From Sphingomonas metalli (lineage in GTDB: Bacteria; Pseudomonadota; Alphaproteobacteria; Sphingomonadales; Sphingomonadaceae), in the NCBI RefSeq assembly GCF_014641735.1, contig NZ_BMIH01000003.1, forward strand, positions 124,001-188,000: a stretch of DNA of 64,000 nt, given 5' to 3'. Below the pieces are notes generated by a model that worked only from the letters and a program-made list of their open reading frames with translations, made no database searches and had not been told where the DNA came from. Shown piece by piece: positions 8,848 through 17,417 of the stretch (position 1 is the stretch's first letter; the number at the start of each line of letters is the position of its first letter). A program made the translations under genes and the position numbers.

Positions 8848-9564
8848 GTGAGCACGGCTCCCGTCCTTGTGCCGGCACCCGCTATCGTGCCGCGGCATGT
8901 CGCGATCATCATGGACGGCAACGGCCGCTGGGCGAAGCAGCGCCATCTGCCGCGGGCCGCCGGGCACAAGGCCGGGGTCGATGCGGTCCGCCGCGTCACG
9001 CGGGCGGCTCGCGCGATGGGCATCGAGGCGCTGACCCTCTACGCCTTCTCGTCCGAGAACTGGCGGCGGCCGGTCGAGGAGGTCGGCGAGCTGATGAAGC
9101 TGCTGCGCTTCTTCATCCGCTCCGATCTCGCCGAGCTCGCGCGCGAGAATGTCCGGCTGCGCGTGATCGGCGACTATCGGGCCTTCGGGGCCGAGCTGGT
9201 CGCGCTGATCGACGATGCGATCGCCAGGACCTCGGCGAACACCGGGCCGCTGCTGGTGATCGCGCTCAACTACGGCGCCCAGGCCGAACTGGCCGCCGCG
9301 GCGCGCCGCGCGGCTGCGAAGCTGCCGGCGGACGCGATCGACGAGGCGGCGATCGAGGCCGAACTGGAAACCGCCGACCTGCCACCGCTCGACCTCGTCA
9401 TCCGCACCTCGGGCGAGCAGAGGCTGTCCAATTTCCTGCTGTGGCAGGCGGCCTATGCCGAGCTGTTGTTCGTGCCGACCCTGTGGCCCGATTTCGATGC
9501 CGACGCGCTGGCGGAGGCGGTGGCGGCCTTTGGCCGGCGACAGCGGCGCTATGGCGGCCTGTGA
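8848..9564 (+). CDS. uppS: Undecaprenyl diphosphate synthase, cis-prenyltransferase (238 aa)
   Basis: Builds the C55 lipid carrier for peptidoglycan and exopolysaccharide from farnesyl-PP and isopentenyl-PP. The diagnostic IIMDGNGRWAKQR with catalytic Asp23 is near the N-terminus; SSENWRRP and RTSGEQRLSNFLLWQ are the other conserved blocks. GTG 8848 is taken as the start because it gives the usual distance to IIMDGNG; the frame extends back to 8782 with unrelated residues. The stop overlaps the cdsA start (GTGA at 9561-9564). Confidence 0.95.
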   Translation: MSTAPVLVPAPAIVPRHVAIIMDGNGRWAKQRHLPRAAGHKAGVDAVRRVTRAARAMGIEALTLYAFSSENWRRPVEEVGELMKLLRFFIRSDLAELARENVRLRVIGDYRAFGAELVALIDDAIARTSANTGPLLVIALNYGAQAELAAAARRAAAKLPADAIDEAAIEAELETADLPPLDLVIRTSGEQRLSNFLLWQAAYAELLFVPTLWPDFDADALAEAVAAFGRRQRRYGGL

Positions 9565-10373
9565 CCTTTCCGCCGACGCCTGACGCCAAACTGCGCACGC
9601 CCTCCAATCTGCGGCTGCGGATGATCGCCAGCGTGGTGATGATCGCGGTGGCGCTGCTCGCCCTCGTCGCCGGGGGCGTGCTGTTCTGGCTGCTCGCGGT
9701 GGTCGCCGCACTGTTCATGATGGCCGAATGGGCGAACCTGTCCGGCGCGGGCGCGCGCGAGAAGCGGATCAGCCAGTTCGCCCTCTCGGTGCCGCTGGCG
9801 CTGATGGCGCCGGCCTCGCTGATCCTCGAGATCCACGACTTCTTCACGCTCGGCCTCCTCGCCGGCGCGGCGTTCTTCGTCGTGATCGTGACGTCGCGGC
9901 GGCAGCTGGCAGGCGGCCTGCTCTATTGCGGATTGCCGGTGTTCGCGCTGGTCCTGATGCGGCGCCAGCCCGACGGACTGTTGCTGACGCTCTGGGCCCT
10001 GTCGCTCGTCTGGGCGACGGACATCGGCGCCTTCTTCACCGGACGCACCCTGGGTGGTCCGAAGCTCGCACCCCGGATCAGCCCTGCCAAGACCTGGTCG
10101 GGCCTGCTCGGCGGCATCGGCCTGGCGCTGATCGTGGCTCTGGCGCTCTATCGCTGGGAGGGGCTGCCCCTCAGGCTGGTCGTGGCGACGCCCTTGCTGG
10201 CGATCCTCGCACAGGCCGGCGATCTGTACGAAAGCGCCGTCAAGCGCCGCGCCGGCGTGAAGGATTCCGGGAATATCCTGCCCGGCCATGGCGGCGTGCT
10301 CGACCGGCTGGACGGCGTGGTGCCGGTCGCGCCCATGGCCGCGATCGTCGCCCTGTTGCCGCTGATCCGATGA
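9561..10373 (+). CDS. cdsA: Phosphatidate cytidylyltransferase (270 aa)
   Basis: Polytopic membrane enzyme making CDP-diacylglycerol from phosphatidic acid and CTP, feeding PssA encoded upstream. The family signature is complete near the C-terminus: SAVKRRAGVKDSGNILPG, then HGGVLDRLD, with the Asp residues that bind Mg-CTP. Several hydrophobic spans precede it. The start is GTG 9561 within the uppS stop; the stop overlaps the dxr ATG by 4 nt. This stop/start chaining implies strong translational coupling. Confidence 0.95.
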   Translation: MTFPPTPDAKLRTPSNLRLRMIASVVMIAVALLALVAGGVLFWLLAVVAALFMMAEWANLSGAGAREKRISQFALSVPLALMAPASLILEIHDFFTLGLLAGAAFFVVIVTSRRQLAGGLLYCGLPVFALVLMRRQPDGLLLTLWALSLVWATDIGAFFTGRTLGGPKLAPRISPAKTWSGLLGGIGLALIVALALYRWEGLPLRLVVATPLLAILAQAGDLYESAVKRRAGVKDSGNILPGHGGVLDRLDGVVPVAPMAAIVALLPLIR

Positions 10374-11527
10374 GAAGCGTCACCATCCTCGGCGCGACCG
10401 GATCGGTCGGCAGCTCGACGCTCGACCTGATCGAACGCGAACCCGACCGCTACCGCGTCCGCGCGCTCACCGCGAACTGCGACGTCGACCGGCTCGCCGC
10501 CGCCGCGCGGCGGACCGAGGCGGAGCTGGCGGTCGTTGCCGATGAACGCTGCCTGCCGGCCCTGCGCGCGGCGCTGGCCGGAACCGGCACGCGCACGGCG
10601 GGCGGGGCGGCGGCGGTGATCGAGGCGGGGGCCTCGGGCGCGGACTGGACGATGGCCGCCATCGTCGGCTGCGCCGGCCTCGCCCCGACCATGGCGGCCA
10701 TCGCGCGGGGCGGCACGGTGGCGCTGGCCAACAAGGAGGCGCTGGTCTCCGCCGGCGACGTCGTCATGGATGCGGTGGCCGCCCATGGCGCGCGCCTGTT
10801 GCCAGTCGATTCCGAGCACAACGCCATCTTCCAGTGTTTCGACTTCGCGCGGCCCGGCCTCGTCCGGCGTATCATCCTGACTGCGAGCGGCGGCCCGTTC
10901 CGCGACGCCACCGCCGAGCGGATGGCGAGCGTCACCGCGGCCGAGGCGGTACGGCATCCCAACTGGTCGATGGGCGCGAAGATCTCGGTCGATTCGGCGA
11001 CCATGATGAACAAGGGGCTGGAGCTGATCGAGGCGGCGCGCCTCTTCCCGGTCCATCCCGACCAGATCGAGATCGTGGTCCATCGCCAGTCGGTGATCCA
11101 CAGCCTGGTCGACTATGTCGACGGATCGATGCTGGCGCAGCTCGGACCCTCCGACATGCGCGTGCCGATCGCGCACGCGCTCGCCTGGCCCGAGCGGATG
11201 GCGACGCCGATGGCGCCGCTCGATCTCGTCGCGCTCGGACGGCTCGACTTCGAGGCGCCCGATCCGGGTCGCTTCCATGCCCTGACGCTCGCCCGCGCCG
11301 CGGTGAACGCAGGCGGTGCGGCGCCGGCGATCCTCAACGCCGCCAACGAGGTGGCCGTTGCCGCCTTTTTGGCGGGCAGGATCGGCTTCCTCGAAATTGC
11401 CGCAATCGTGGACGATATACTCCAGCGCTACGACCCGCCTTCGCCGGAGACGCTCGACGCGGTGCTCGCAGTCGACGCCCGGGCAAGGGAGCTGGCGGCC
11501 GAGCGGGTAGAGGATTGCGTCTGTTGA
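10370..11527 (+). CDS. dxr: 1-deoxy-D-xylulose 5-phosphate reductoisomerase (385 aa)
   Basis: Second step of the MEP isoprenoid pathway: DXP to 2-C-methyl-D-erythritol 4-phosphate with NADPH. The Rossmann motif TILGATGSVGSSTL is at residues 4-17, followed by LANKEALVSAG, the metal-binding segment LLPVDSEHNAIFQ, TASGGPFRD, and HPNWSMGAKISVDSATMMNKG. It starts at ATG 10370 over the cdsA stop and ends in a 4-nt overlap with the TTG start of rseP. IspDF, the next MEP enzymes, are encoded later in the window. Confidence 0.97.
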   Translation: MRSVTILGATGSVGSSTLDLIEREPDRYRVRALTANCDVDRLAAAARRTEAELAVVADERCLPALRAALAGTGTRTAGGAAAVIEAGASGADWTMAAIVGCAGLAPTMAAIARGGTVALANKEALVSAGDVVMDAVAAHGARLLPVDSEHNAIFQCFDFARPGLVRRIILTASGGPFRDATAERMASVTAAEAVRHPNWSMGAKISVDSATMMNKGLELIEAARLFPVHPDQIEIVVHRQSVIHSLVDYVDGSMLAQLGPSDMRVPIAHALAWPERMATPMAPLDLVALGRLDFEAPDPGRFHALTLARAAVNAGGAAPAILNAANEVAVAAFLAGRIGFLEIAAIVDDILQRYDPPSPETLDAVLAVDARARELAAERVEDCVC

Positions 11528-12657
11528 TCGAAGCTCCCGGTGTTCCGCTGACCCTGATCGCGTTCGTTGCCGTCATCGGTCCGCTCGTCTTCGTCCACGA
11601 GATGGGTCATTATCTCGCCGGCCGGCTGTTCGGCATCAAGGCCGATGCCTTCGCGATCGGCTTCGGCCGTGAAGTGGCCGGCTTCACCGACCGCCGCGGC
11701 ACCCGGTGGAAGTTCGGGTGGCTGCCGCTCGGCGGCTATGTGCGCTTCGCAGGCGACATGAACCCGGCGAGCCAGCCCGACGCCGAATGGCTCTCGCTCC
11801 CGGCGGCCGAGCGGGCGCAGACCTTCCAGGCCAAACCGGTCTGGCAGCGCGCGATCGTGGTCGCGGCGGGGCCGGTGGTGAATTTCCTCGTCGCGATCCT
11901 GATCCTCGCGGGCTTCGCGCACTTCTACGGCGTCCGCTATGCGCCGCCGACGGTCGGCGAGGTCGTCGCGGGCAGCCCGGCCGCGGCCGCGGGGCTCAAG
12001 GCAGGCGATCGCATCGTGTCGCTCGGCGGGCGGTCGATGGAAAGCTTCGCCGACATTGCCCAATATGCGATGATCCGGCCCGGCGAGGCGGTGCGCGTGT
12101 CGCTGGAGCGGGCGGGGCAGCCGGTCAACACGACCGTGACCATCGGCACGCTGCGGCAGCGCGACCGCTTCGGCAACGAATATCGCATCGGCCGGGTCGG
12201 GATCGGCAGCCCGAAGGTCGAATACCGCCCGGTCTCGCTGATCGCGGCGCCGGCAGAGGGTGCGCGCGAGGTCGTCGCGATCGTCCGCGGCTCGCTCGAC
12301 GCGCTGGGCCAGATCATCACCGGACGCCGTTCGGTCGAGGAACTGGGCGGCCCCTTGCGCATCGCCAAGGTGTCCGGCGAGCAGATGTCGCTGGGCTGGC
12401 CGAGCTTCATCGGACTGATCGCGCTCGTGTCCATCAATCTGGGGTTCATCAACCTGCTGCCAGTGCCGATGCTCGACGGCGGCCACCTGATGTTCTACGC
12501 AATCGAGGCGATACGCCGCCGCCCGGTCGATGCGCAGGTGCAGGAATGGGCATTTCGAGGCGGACTGGCGGCGATCCTGGCGCTGATGATCCTCGTCACC
12601 TTCAACGATCTGGGCCAGATGGGCCTGTGGCGGAACCTGGCCGGCTTGATCGGCTGA
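11524..12657 (+). CDS. rseP: RIP zinc metalloprotease, site-2 protease family (377 aa)
   Basis: Inner-membrane protease that cleaves transmembrane substrates, classically an anti-sigma factor or remnant signal peptides. HEMGH (residues 25-29) is the zinc-binding HExxH in the first membrane span; a PDZ domain lies around residues 130-205; NLLPVPMLDGGHL supplies the third zinc ligand near residue 320. The start is assigned to TTG 11524, in a 4-nt overlap (TTGA) with dxr, because it gives the normal short N-terminus before VFVHEMGH; CTG 11521 is the only nearby alternative. The location just before bamA is conserved in proteobacteria. Confidence 0.93.
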   Translation: MIEAPGVPLTLIAFVAVIGPLVFVHEMGHYLAGRLFGIKADAFAIGFGREVAGFTDRRGTRWKFGWLPLGGYVRFAGDMNPASQPDAEWLSLPAAERAQTFQAKPVWQRAIVVAAGPVVNFLVAILILAGFAHFYGVRYAPPTVGEVVAGSPAAAAGLKAGDRIVSLGGRSMESFADIAQYAMIRPGEAVRVSLERAGQPVNTTVTIGTLRQRDRFGNEYRIGRVGIGSPKVEYRPVSLIAAPAEGAREVVAIVRGSLDALGQIITGRRSVEELGGPLRIAKVSGEQMSLGWPSFIGLIALVSINLGFINLLPVPMLDGGHLMFYAIEAIRRRPVDAQVQEWAFRGGLAAILALMILVTFNDLGQMGLWRNLAGLIG

Positions 12658-12722
12658 GGAAGCTGGTGCAGGGCGAATGATCGACAGGGGTCGGTTTCAC
12701 GTTTTCCTGGGGTGGGTTTCGA

Positions 12723-15527
12723 GTGAAGAATAACGGTCTCTCTGTCGCGACGGTCGGCGCGACGCTGCTGGCGAGCACGATGCTGGCGGGCGTCCCCGTT
12801 CAGGCGCAGACCGGCGCCCGCCGCCCCGCACAGCCTGCGGGCGCCCCCGCACGGGAGCGTTCGGGCCCGCGCGTCTCGGTCCCCACCGATGCGCCGCCGC
12901 CCCCTGCCGCCGTCACCGGCGCGCCCGCGGCGGCCGGCACGATCAAGTCGTTGCGCGTCGAGGGTTCGCAGCGGATCGAGCCGGAAACGGTGCTGTCCTA
13001 CACCAAGCTGCGGGTCGGCATCCCCTATACGACGGCGACGCTGGACCAGGCGCTCGTCGACCTGCAGGCCTCCGAACTGTTCGCCGACTATTCGATCTCG
13101 GGCGTCGAGAGCGGCGACATCGTCCTTCGCATCCGCGAGAACCCGATCATCAACCGGGTGATTCTGGAGGGCAACAAGGCTATCAAGAGCGACAAGATCC
13201 AGAAGGAACTGAAGCTCGCCCCGCGCCAGATCTTCACCCGCACGGCCGTGCGCGCCGACGTGGCCCGAATCATCGAGCTCTACCGGCGCGGCGGCCGCTT
13301 CGCCGCCGTCGTCGAGCCGAAGATGGTCAATCTCGACCAGAACCGCGTCGATATCGTCTTCGAGATCAGCGAGGGCTCGAAGTCGAAGGTCCGGCAGATC
13401 AACATTCTCGGCAACGAGAAATTCTCGGACGACGAGCTGCGCGGCCAGATGGCGACGAAGCAGTCGCGCTGGTTCCGCCTGCTGTCGTCGGGCACCAGCT
13501 ACGATCAGGATCGCCTCAACTACGACCAGCAGAAGCTGCGGCAATTCTATCTGACGAACGGCTACGCCGATTTCCGCGTTACCAGCGCGGTGGCGGAGCT
13601 GACGCCCGACAAGCGCGACTTCATCATCACCTATGTCGTCGAGGAGGGGCCGCGCTACAAGTTCGGCGACGTCACCGTCGACAGCGAGATCCGTGACTTC
13701 GACGGCGATCGCCTGGCCGCGTCGCTGCCGATGAAGAAGGGCGACTGGTACAACGCCAAGCTGGTCGAGGACTCGGTCGACAATCTCAGCCAGTCGGCGG
13801 GCCTGTTCGGCTATGCCTTCAGCCAGGTCGATCCCGAGTTCCAGCGCGACCGCGACACGCTGACGATGGGGATCAACTTCCACATCGCGCAGGCGCAGCG
13901 CACCTATGTCGAGCGGATCGACATCAACGGCAACACGCAGACGCAGGACAAGGTGATCCGGCGCGAGATGCGCGTCGCCGAGGGCGATCCGTTCAACGAC
14001 TTCCAGATCAAGCGCTCGCAGGATCGCATCAATTCGCTCGGCTATTTCCAGGACAAGTTCGAGATCAAGCGGACGCAAGGCTCGACTCCGGATCGCATCG
14101 TGCTCGAAGCGCCGGTCGAGGAGCGGTCGACCGGCGAGCTCCAGCTCTCGGCCGGTTTCTCCAGCCTCGAACGCTTCATCATCCAGGCGAACGTCACCCA
14201 GCGCAACTTCCGCGGCAAGGGCCAGGAGCTGCGCTTCGGCGTCAACTATTCGAGTTATCAGAAGTCGGTCGAGGCGGGCTTCACCGAACCGTATCTGTTC
14301 GACAAGAACATCGCGGTCGGCGTCGATATCTTCCGGCGCGATTTCAACCAGTTCAACTTCGATCTGAACGGCAATCGCAACACCATCTACAACCAGGTGT
14401 CGACCGGGTTCCAGGTGCGTGCCGGCGTGCCGCTGACCGAATACTGGTCGCTGTCCGGCCGCTACGGCCTCTCCTATGACGAAGTGGGGCTGGACAGCAG
14501 CCTGCTGGTCAACGGCCAGTGCAGCAATGCGACCGTCGGCCGCTATCTGTGCGAGGCGCTGGGCAATCGCTGGACGTCGTCGGTCGGCTATTCGCTGATC
14601 TACAGCAGCCTCAACAGCAACCTGCGCCCGACCGCGGGCCGGCGCTTCACCTTCAGCCAGGACTTCGCCGGTCTGGGCGGCGACGTGAAGTATATTCGCA
14701 CCCGCACCGAGTTCGCGCAGTATAAGGGGCTGGGCAAGGGCTTCGTCCTCTCCTTCCTGGGTGAGGGCGGCTATATCCACTCGCTGGAGAAGAGCCGCGG
14801 TGAGGGCATCGATCCGGTCCGGATCATCGACCGGTTCTATCTGGGCGAGCCGAACTTCCGCGGCTTCGACATTCGCGGCGTCGGTCCGCGCATCCAGCGC
14901 GTGCCGCTGATCACCGACCCGACGACCGGTATCCAGTCGCTGTCGACCGACCGCACGCAGATCGCCGACGACCCGCTCGGCGGCAAGGCCTATTATCTCG
15001 GCCGTATCGAGCTCGAACTGCCGCTCGGCGCCGGGGCGCGCGAGATGGGGCTGCGGCCGTCGATCTACGTCCAGGCAGGCAGCCTCTTCAACCTGACCCG
15101 GCCGCTGCCGACCACGGTCTTCCCGCAGGCGCGCGACACGAACGGCAACCTGCTGTTCAATCCGGATGGTTCGCCCACCCTTACGGGCGCGCCGATCACG
15201 ACCACCGTCGGCAACCAGACCTATGCGCTCTATACCGTCGCGGCGACCGACACGACGAACGTCGGTCGCACCACCACCTGCGCGGTCGGCTATTCGGACA
15301 CCGCGGGCGGCACCTGCGCCGGCAGTTCGGTCAACACGGCGCAGCTGACCAGCCCGTTCGTCGAGCGCTTCCTCGGCAACTCGGCCCGGCCGCGCGTGTC
15401 GGTGGGCATCGGCGTCAACTGGAACTCGCCGTTCGGGCCGCTGCGCATCGATCTTGCCAAGGCACTGGTCGCCCAGCCGGGCGACGACAAGAAACTCATC
15501 ACTTTCAACGTAGGGACTCAGTTCTGA
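12723..15527 (+). CDS. bamA: Outer membrane protein assembly factor BamA (934 aa)
   Basis: Omp85 protein at the core of the BAM machine that inserts beta-barrels into the outer membrane. A signal peptide spans about residues 1-29 (ending VPVQAQ), followed by a Pro/Ala/Arg-rich linker of about 45 residues, five POTRA repeats (to about residue 475) and a 16-strand barrel ending in phenylalanine (VGTQF). The barrel includes [16 protein letters not shown], the conserved RGF lock motif. At 934 aa it is longer than E. coli BamA (810) because of the linker and a late loop with a Cys pair. GTG 12723 is used. It overlaps ompH by 1 nt. Confidence 0.97.
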   Translation: MKNNGLSVATVGATLLASTMLAGVPVQAQTGARRPAQPAGAPARERSGPRVSVPTDAPPPPAAVTGAPAAAGTIKSLRVEGSQRIEPETVLSYTKLRVGIPYTTATLDQALVDLQASELFADYSISGVESGDIVLRIRENPIINRVILEGNKAIKSDKIQKELKLAPRQIFTRTAVRADVARIIELYRRGGRFAAVVEPKMVNLDQNRVDIVFEISEGSKSKVRQINILGNEKFSDDELRGQMATKQSRWFRLLSSGTSYDQDRLNYDQQKLRQFYLTNGYADFRVTSAVAELTPDKRDFIITYVVEEGPRYKFGDVTVDSEIRDFDGDRLAASLPMKKGDWYNAKLVEDSVDNLSQSAGLFGYAFSQVDPEFQRDRDTLTMGINFHIAQAQRTYVERIDINGNTQTQDKVIRREMRVAEGDPFNDFQIKRSQDRINSLGYFQDKFEIKRTQGSTPDRIVLEAPVEERSTGELQLSAGFSSLERFIIQANVTQRNFRGKGQELRFGVNYSSYQKSVEAGFTEPYLFDKNIAVGVDIFRRDFNQFNFDLNGNRNTIYNQVSTGFQVRAGVPLTEYWSLSGRYGLSYDEVGLDSSLLVNGQCSNATVGRYLCEALGNRWTSSVGYSLIYSSLNSNLRPTAGRRFTFSQDFAGLGGDVKYIRTRTEFAQYKGLGKGFVLSFLGEGGYIHSLEKSRGEGIDPVRIIDRFYLGEPNFRGFDIRGVGPRIQRVPLITDPTTGIQSLSTDRTQIADDPLGGKAYYLGRIELELPLGAGAREMGLRPSIYVQAGSLFNLTRPLPTTVFPQARDTNGNLLFNPDGSPTLTGAPITTTVGNQTYALYTVAATDTTNVGRTTTCAVGYSDTAGGTCAGSSVNTAQLTSPFVERFLGNSARPRVSVGIGVNWNSPFGPLRIDLAKALVAQPGDDKKLITFNVGTQF

Positions 15528-16198
15528 TGCTCAGGATCACCGCTCTCATCCTCGCCGCCGTGTCGATCCCCGCGATCGTCGCGCCGGCCGCCGCGCAGGT
15601 CAGCGGCGTCGCCGTCGCCAATCCCGAAGGCGCGATCGCCAACTCCCGCGCCTGGGCCGCCGCCCGGACCCAGATCGAGACGACGTACAAGACCCAGCTC
15701 GATCAGGCGAACGCCCGCCGCGACGCGGTGCAGAAGGAACTGACGCCGCTCATCACCGCGTTCAACACCGCGCGGTCGCAGCCCAACGCCAACCAGGCCT
15801 CGCTGCAGAGCCAGGCGCAGGCGATCCAGACCCGCCAGCAGGCCGCCGAGCAGGAGCTGGGTCGGCTGACGCTGCCGGCGCAGCGCGCGCAGGCCTATGC
15901 CATCGAGCAGGTCTCGGCGAAGCTCAACGACGCGGTGCAGGCGGTGATCCGCTCGCGCAACATCAGCGTCCTGCTCCGTCCGGATGCGACGCTGTTCGCC
16001 CAGCCGGCGGCCGACGTCACCCCGGCGATCACCACCGAGCTCGATCGCCTGGTGCCGACCGTCAGCATCACGCCGCCGGCGGGCTGGGAACCCGGCCAGG
16101 CCGGGCAGCAGGGTGCCGCCGGCGCCCCGGCCGCGGCGACGCCCGCCGCGCCTGCCGCCAACACCAACCGCCGTCCGGCGCAGCCGTCGGGCCGGTGA
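15527..16198 (+). CDS. OmpH/Skp-family periplasmic chaperone (223 aa)
   Basis: Periplasmic chaperone expected to hold unfolded outer-membrane proteins for BamA. A signal peptide ends near residue 24 (VAPAAAQ). The middle is a long helical region with many Gln and Ala residues, the tentacle-like part of Skp, and the C-terminal 45 residues are an Ala/Pro/Gln low-complexity tail not found in E. coli Skp. ATG 15527 shares one nucleotide with the bamA stop (TGATG), and the stop overlaps the GTG of fabZ. Confidence 0.88.
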   Translation: MLRITALILAAVSIPAIVAPAAAQVSGVAVANPEGAIANSRAWAAARTQIETTYKTQLDQANARRDAVQKELTPLITAFNTARSQPNANQASLQSQAQAIQTRQQAAEQELGRLTLPAQRAQAYAIEQVSAKLNDAVQAVIRSRNISVLLRPDATLFAQPAADVTPAITTELDRLVPTVSITPPAGWEPGQAGQQGAAGAPAAATPAAPAANTNRRPAQPSGR

Positions 16199-16671
16199 GC
16201 GAGGGCAGGGAAGCCGCCGTCATCGGCCCGCTCGATATCGGGCGGGTGATGGCGGCGCTGCCGCACCGCTATCCGATGCTCCTCGTCGACCGCGTCGAGG
16301 AGCTGGTGATCGACGAGCGTATCGCGGCGATCAAGGCGGTGACGATCAACGAGGGCTTCTTTCAGGGTCATTATCCCGGGCGCCCCATCATGCCCGGCGT
16401 GCTGATCGTCGAGGCACTGGCGCAGGCGGCCGGCGTGCTGGCGGTGGAAAGCCTCGATCTCGCCGGATCGGGCAAGCTCGTCTATTTCATGTCGATCGAC
16501 GGCGTGAAATTCCGCAAGCCGGTAGAACCCGGCGTGCTTCTTCGGCTCGAGGCCAGCTTCGTGCAGAAGCGCGCCCGCGTCTGCAAATTCGCGGGCATTG
16601 CGCGGATCGACGGCCAGGTGGTCGCAGAGGCGAATTTCACCGCGATGATCGCCGATCCGCCGACCGGCTGA
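16195..16671 (+). CDS. fabZ: 3-hydroxyacyl-ACP dehydratase FabZ (158 aa)
   Basis: Dehydrates beta-hydroxyacyl-ACP in type II fatty acid synthesis; hot-dog fold. [11 protein letters not shown] is the N-terminal signature, and the catalytic His and Glu lie in [20 protein letters not shown]. Start GTG 16195 overlaps the ompH stop (GTGA). In LPS producers fabZ sits between lpxD and lpxA; here ompH is directly before it and rpmE follows, with neither lpx gene. Confidence 0.96.
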   Translation: MSEGREAAVIGPLDIGRVMAALPHRYPMLLVDRVEELVIDERIAAIKAVTINEGFFQGHYPGRPIMPGVLIVEALAQAAGVLAVESLDLAGSGKLVYFMSIDGVKFRKPVEPGVLLRLEASFVQKRARVCKFAGIARIDGQVVAEANFTAMIADPPTG

Positions 16672-16698
16672 GCCGGCCGGTCGGGGCAATCATCAATT

Positions 16699-16727
16699 TT
16701 GACTTCGGCGGCGCTCTTCCCTATGGG
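16699..16727 (+). promoter_or_regulatory. Probable promoter of rpmE
   Basis: TTGACT (16699-16704, 5 of 6 matches), a 17-nt spacer, and TATGGG (16722-16727) lie 50 nt before the rpmE GTG. Confidence 0.55.
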
Positions 16728-16776
16728 CGCCGCTTCTCATTTGGCTGGTCGGTACCAGCCGCCTTGGAGACGTGAC

Positions 16777-17007
16777 GTGAAGCAGAACACCCATCCCGAC
16801 TACCACATGATCAAGGTGCAGATGACCGACGGCACCGTGTTCGAGACCCGCTCCACCTGGGGCAAGGAAGGCGACACGATGCAGCTCGACATCGATCCGC
16901 TGGCCCACCCGGCCTGGACCGGTGGACGCGGCCAGATGCTCGATCAGGGCGGTCAGGTCGCGCGCTTCAACAAGCGCTTCGGTGGCGGTCTTACGCTCCG
17001 CAAGTAA
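16777..17007 (+). CDS. rpmE: 50S ribosomal protein L31 (76 aa)
   Basis: Large-subunit protein that bridges to the small subunit. The start is GTG 16777 ([20 protein letters not shown]) with GGAG upstream. The opening NTHPDYH and the end [20 protein letters not shown] match bacterial L31. There is no CxxC, so this is the cysteine-free (zinc-independent) form usual in alphaproteobacteria. Own promoter upstream and a hairpin downstream suggest a single-gene unit. Confidence 0.94.
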   Translation: MKQNTHPDYHMIKVQMTDGTVFETRSTWGKEGDTMQLDIDPLAHPAWTGGRGQMLDQGGQVARFNKRFGGGLTLRK

Positions 17008-17019
17008 GAGTGTGTTAGG

Positions 17020-17052
17020 CATGGCGGCGATAGCGTTGCCGCCATGTTTGTT
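17020..17052 (+). terminator. rpmE terminator that overlaps the PilZ start codon
   Basis: CATGGCGGC (17020-17028) pairs with GCCGCCATG (17038-17046) around a 9-nt loop, followed by TTTGTTG. The right arm contains the ATG at 17044 used by the next gene. Confidence 0.65.
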
Positions 17053-17358
17053 GCGGAATTCGAGACAGTTGAATCGAGCGTTCGCCGACGCAGGGCACCC
17101 CGCGCCCCGGTCGCGCTCGAGGCGAGCCTGAACGGCAGCCGTTTCGACCGCGCCTTGTGCACCGTCGTCGACCTGTCGACGACGGGCGCCCGCCTTTCGA
17201 CCTATTCGATGCTGCGCCGGGGAAGCGAGATCTCGCTCGTCCTGCCCGATCTCGGGGCCGTGCCGGCCACGGTAGTGTGGTCGACCGATTTCGAGGCGGG
17301 CTGCGAATTCCGGCGGCCGTTGCGTCAGGATCTCGTCGACAAGCTTCGCGAGCGCTGA
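17044..17358 (+). CDS. PilZ-domain protein, likely c-di-GMP binding (104 aa)
   Basis: Single PilZ domain. The arginine-rich N-terminus (RRRRAPRAPV, near residues 14-23) and DLSTTGARLS (residues 43-52) correspond to the RxxxR and (D/N)xSxxG motifs that bind cyclic di-GMP. No other domain is present, so it would act as a small adaptor. ATG 17044 is the only usable start in frame, but it lies inside the rpmE hairpin and lacks a ribosome site, so translation from rpmE read-through should be poor. The MFS gene follows after 59 nt on the same strand. Confidence 0.8.
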   Translation: MFVAEFETVESSVRRRRAPRAPVALEASLNGSRFDRALCTVVDLSTTGARLSTYSMLRRGSEISLVLPDLGAVPATVVWSTDFEAGCEFRRPLRQDLVDKLRER

Positions 17359-17417
17359 TCGCGGGATTTCCCAACCTTCCTCAATGCAAGGCTTTCGCCA
17401 AGCGCCGAACGGGGTCT

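Noticed and set aside
12495..14780. Open frame of 761 codons on the minus strand opposite bamA
   Set aside because: Arg/Asp/Glu/Leu repeats typical of an antisense GC-rich frame; bamA on the plus strand is unambiguous.
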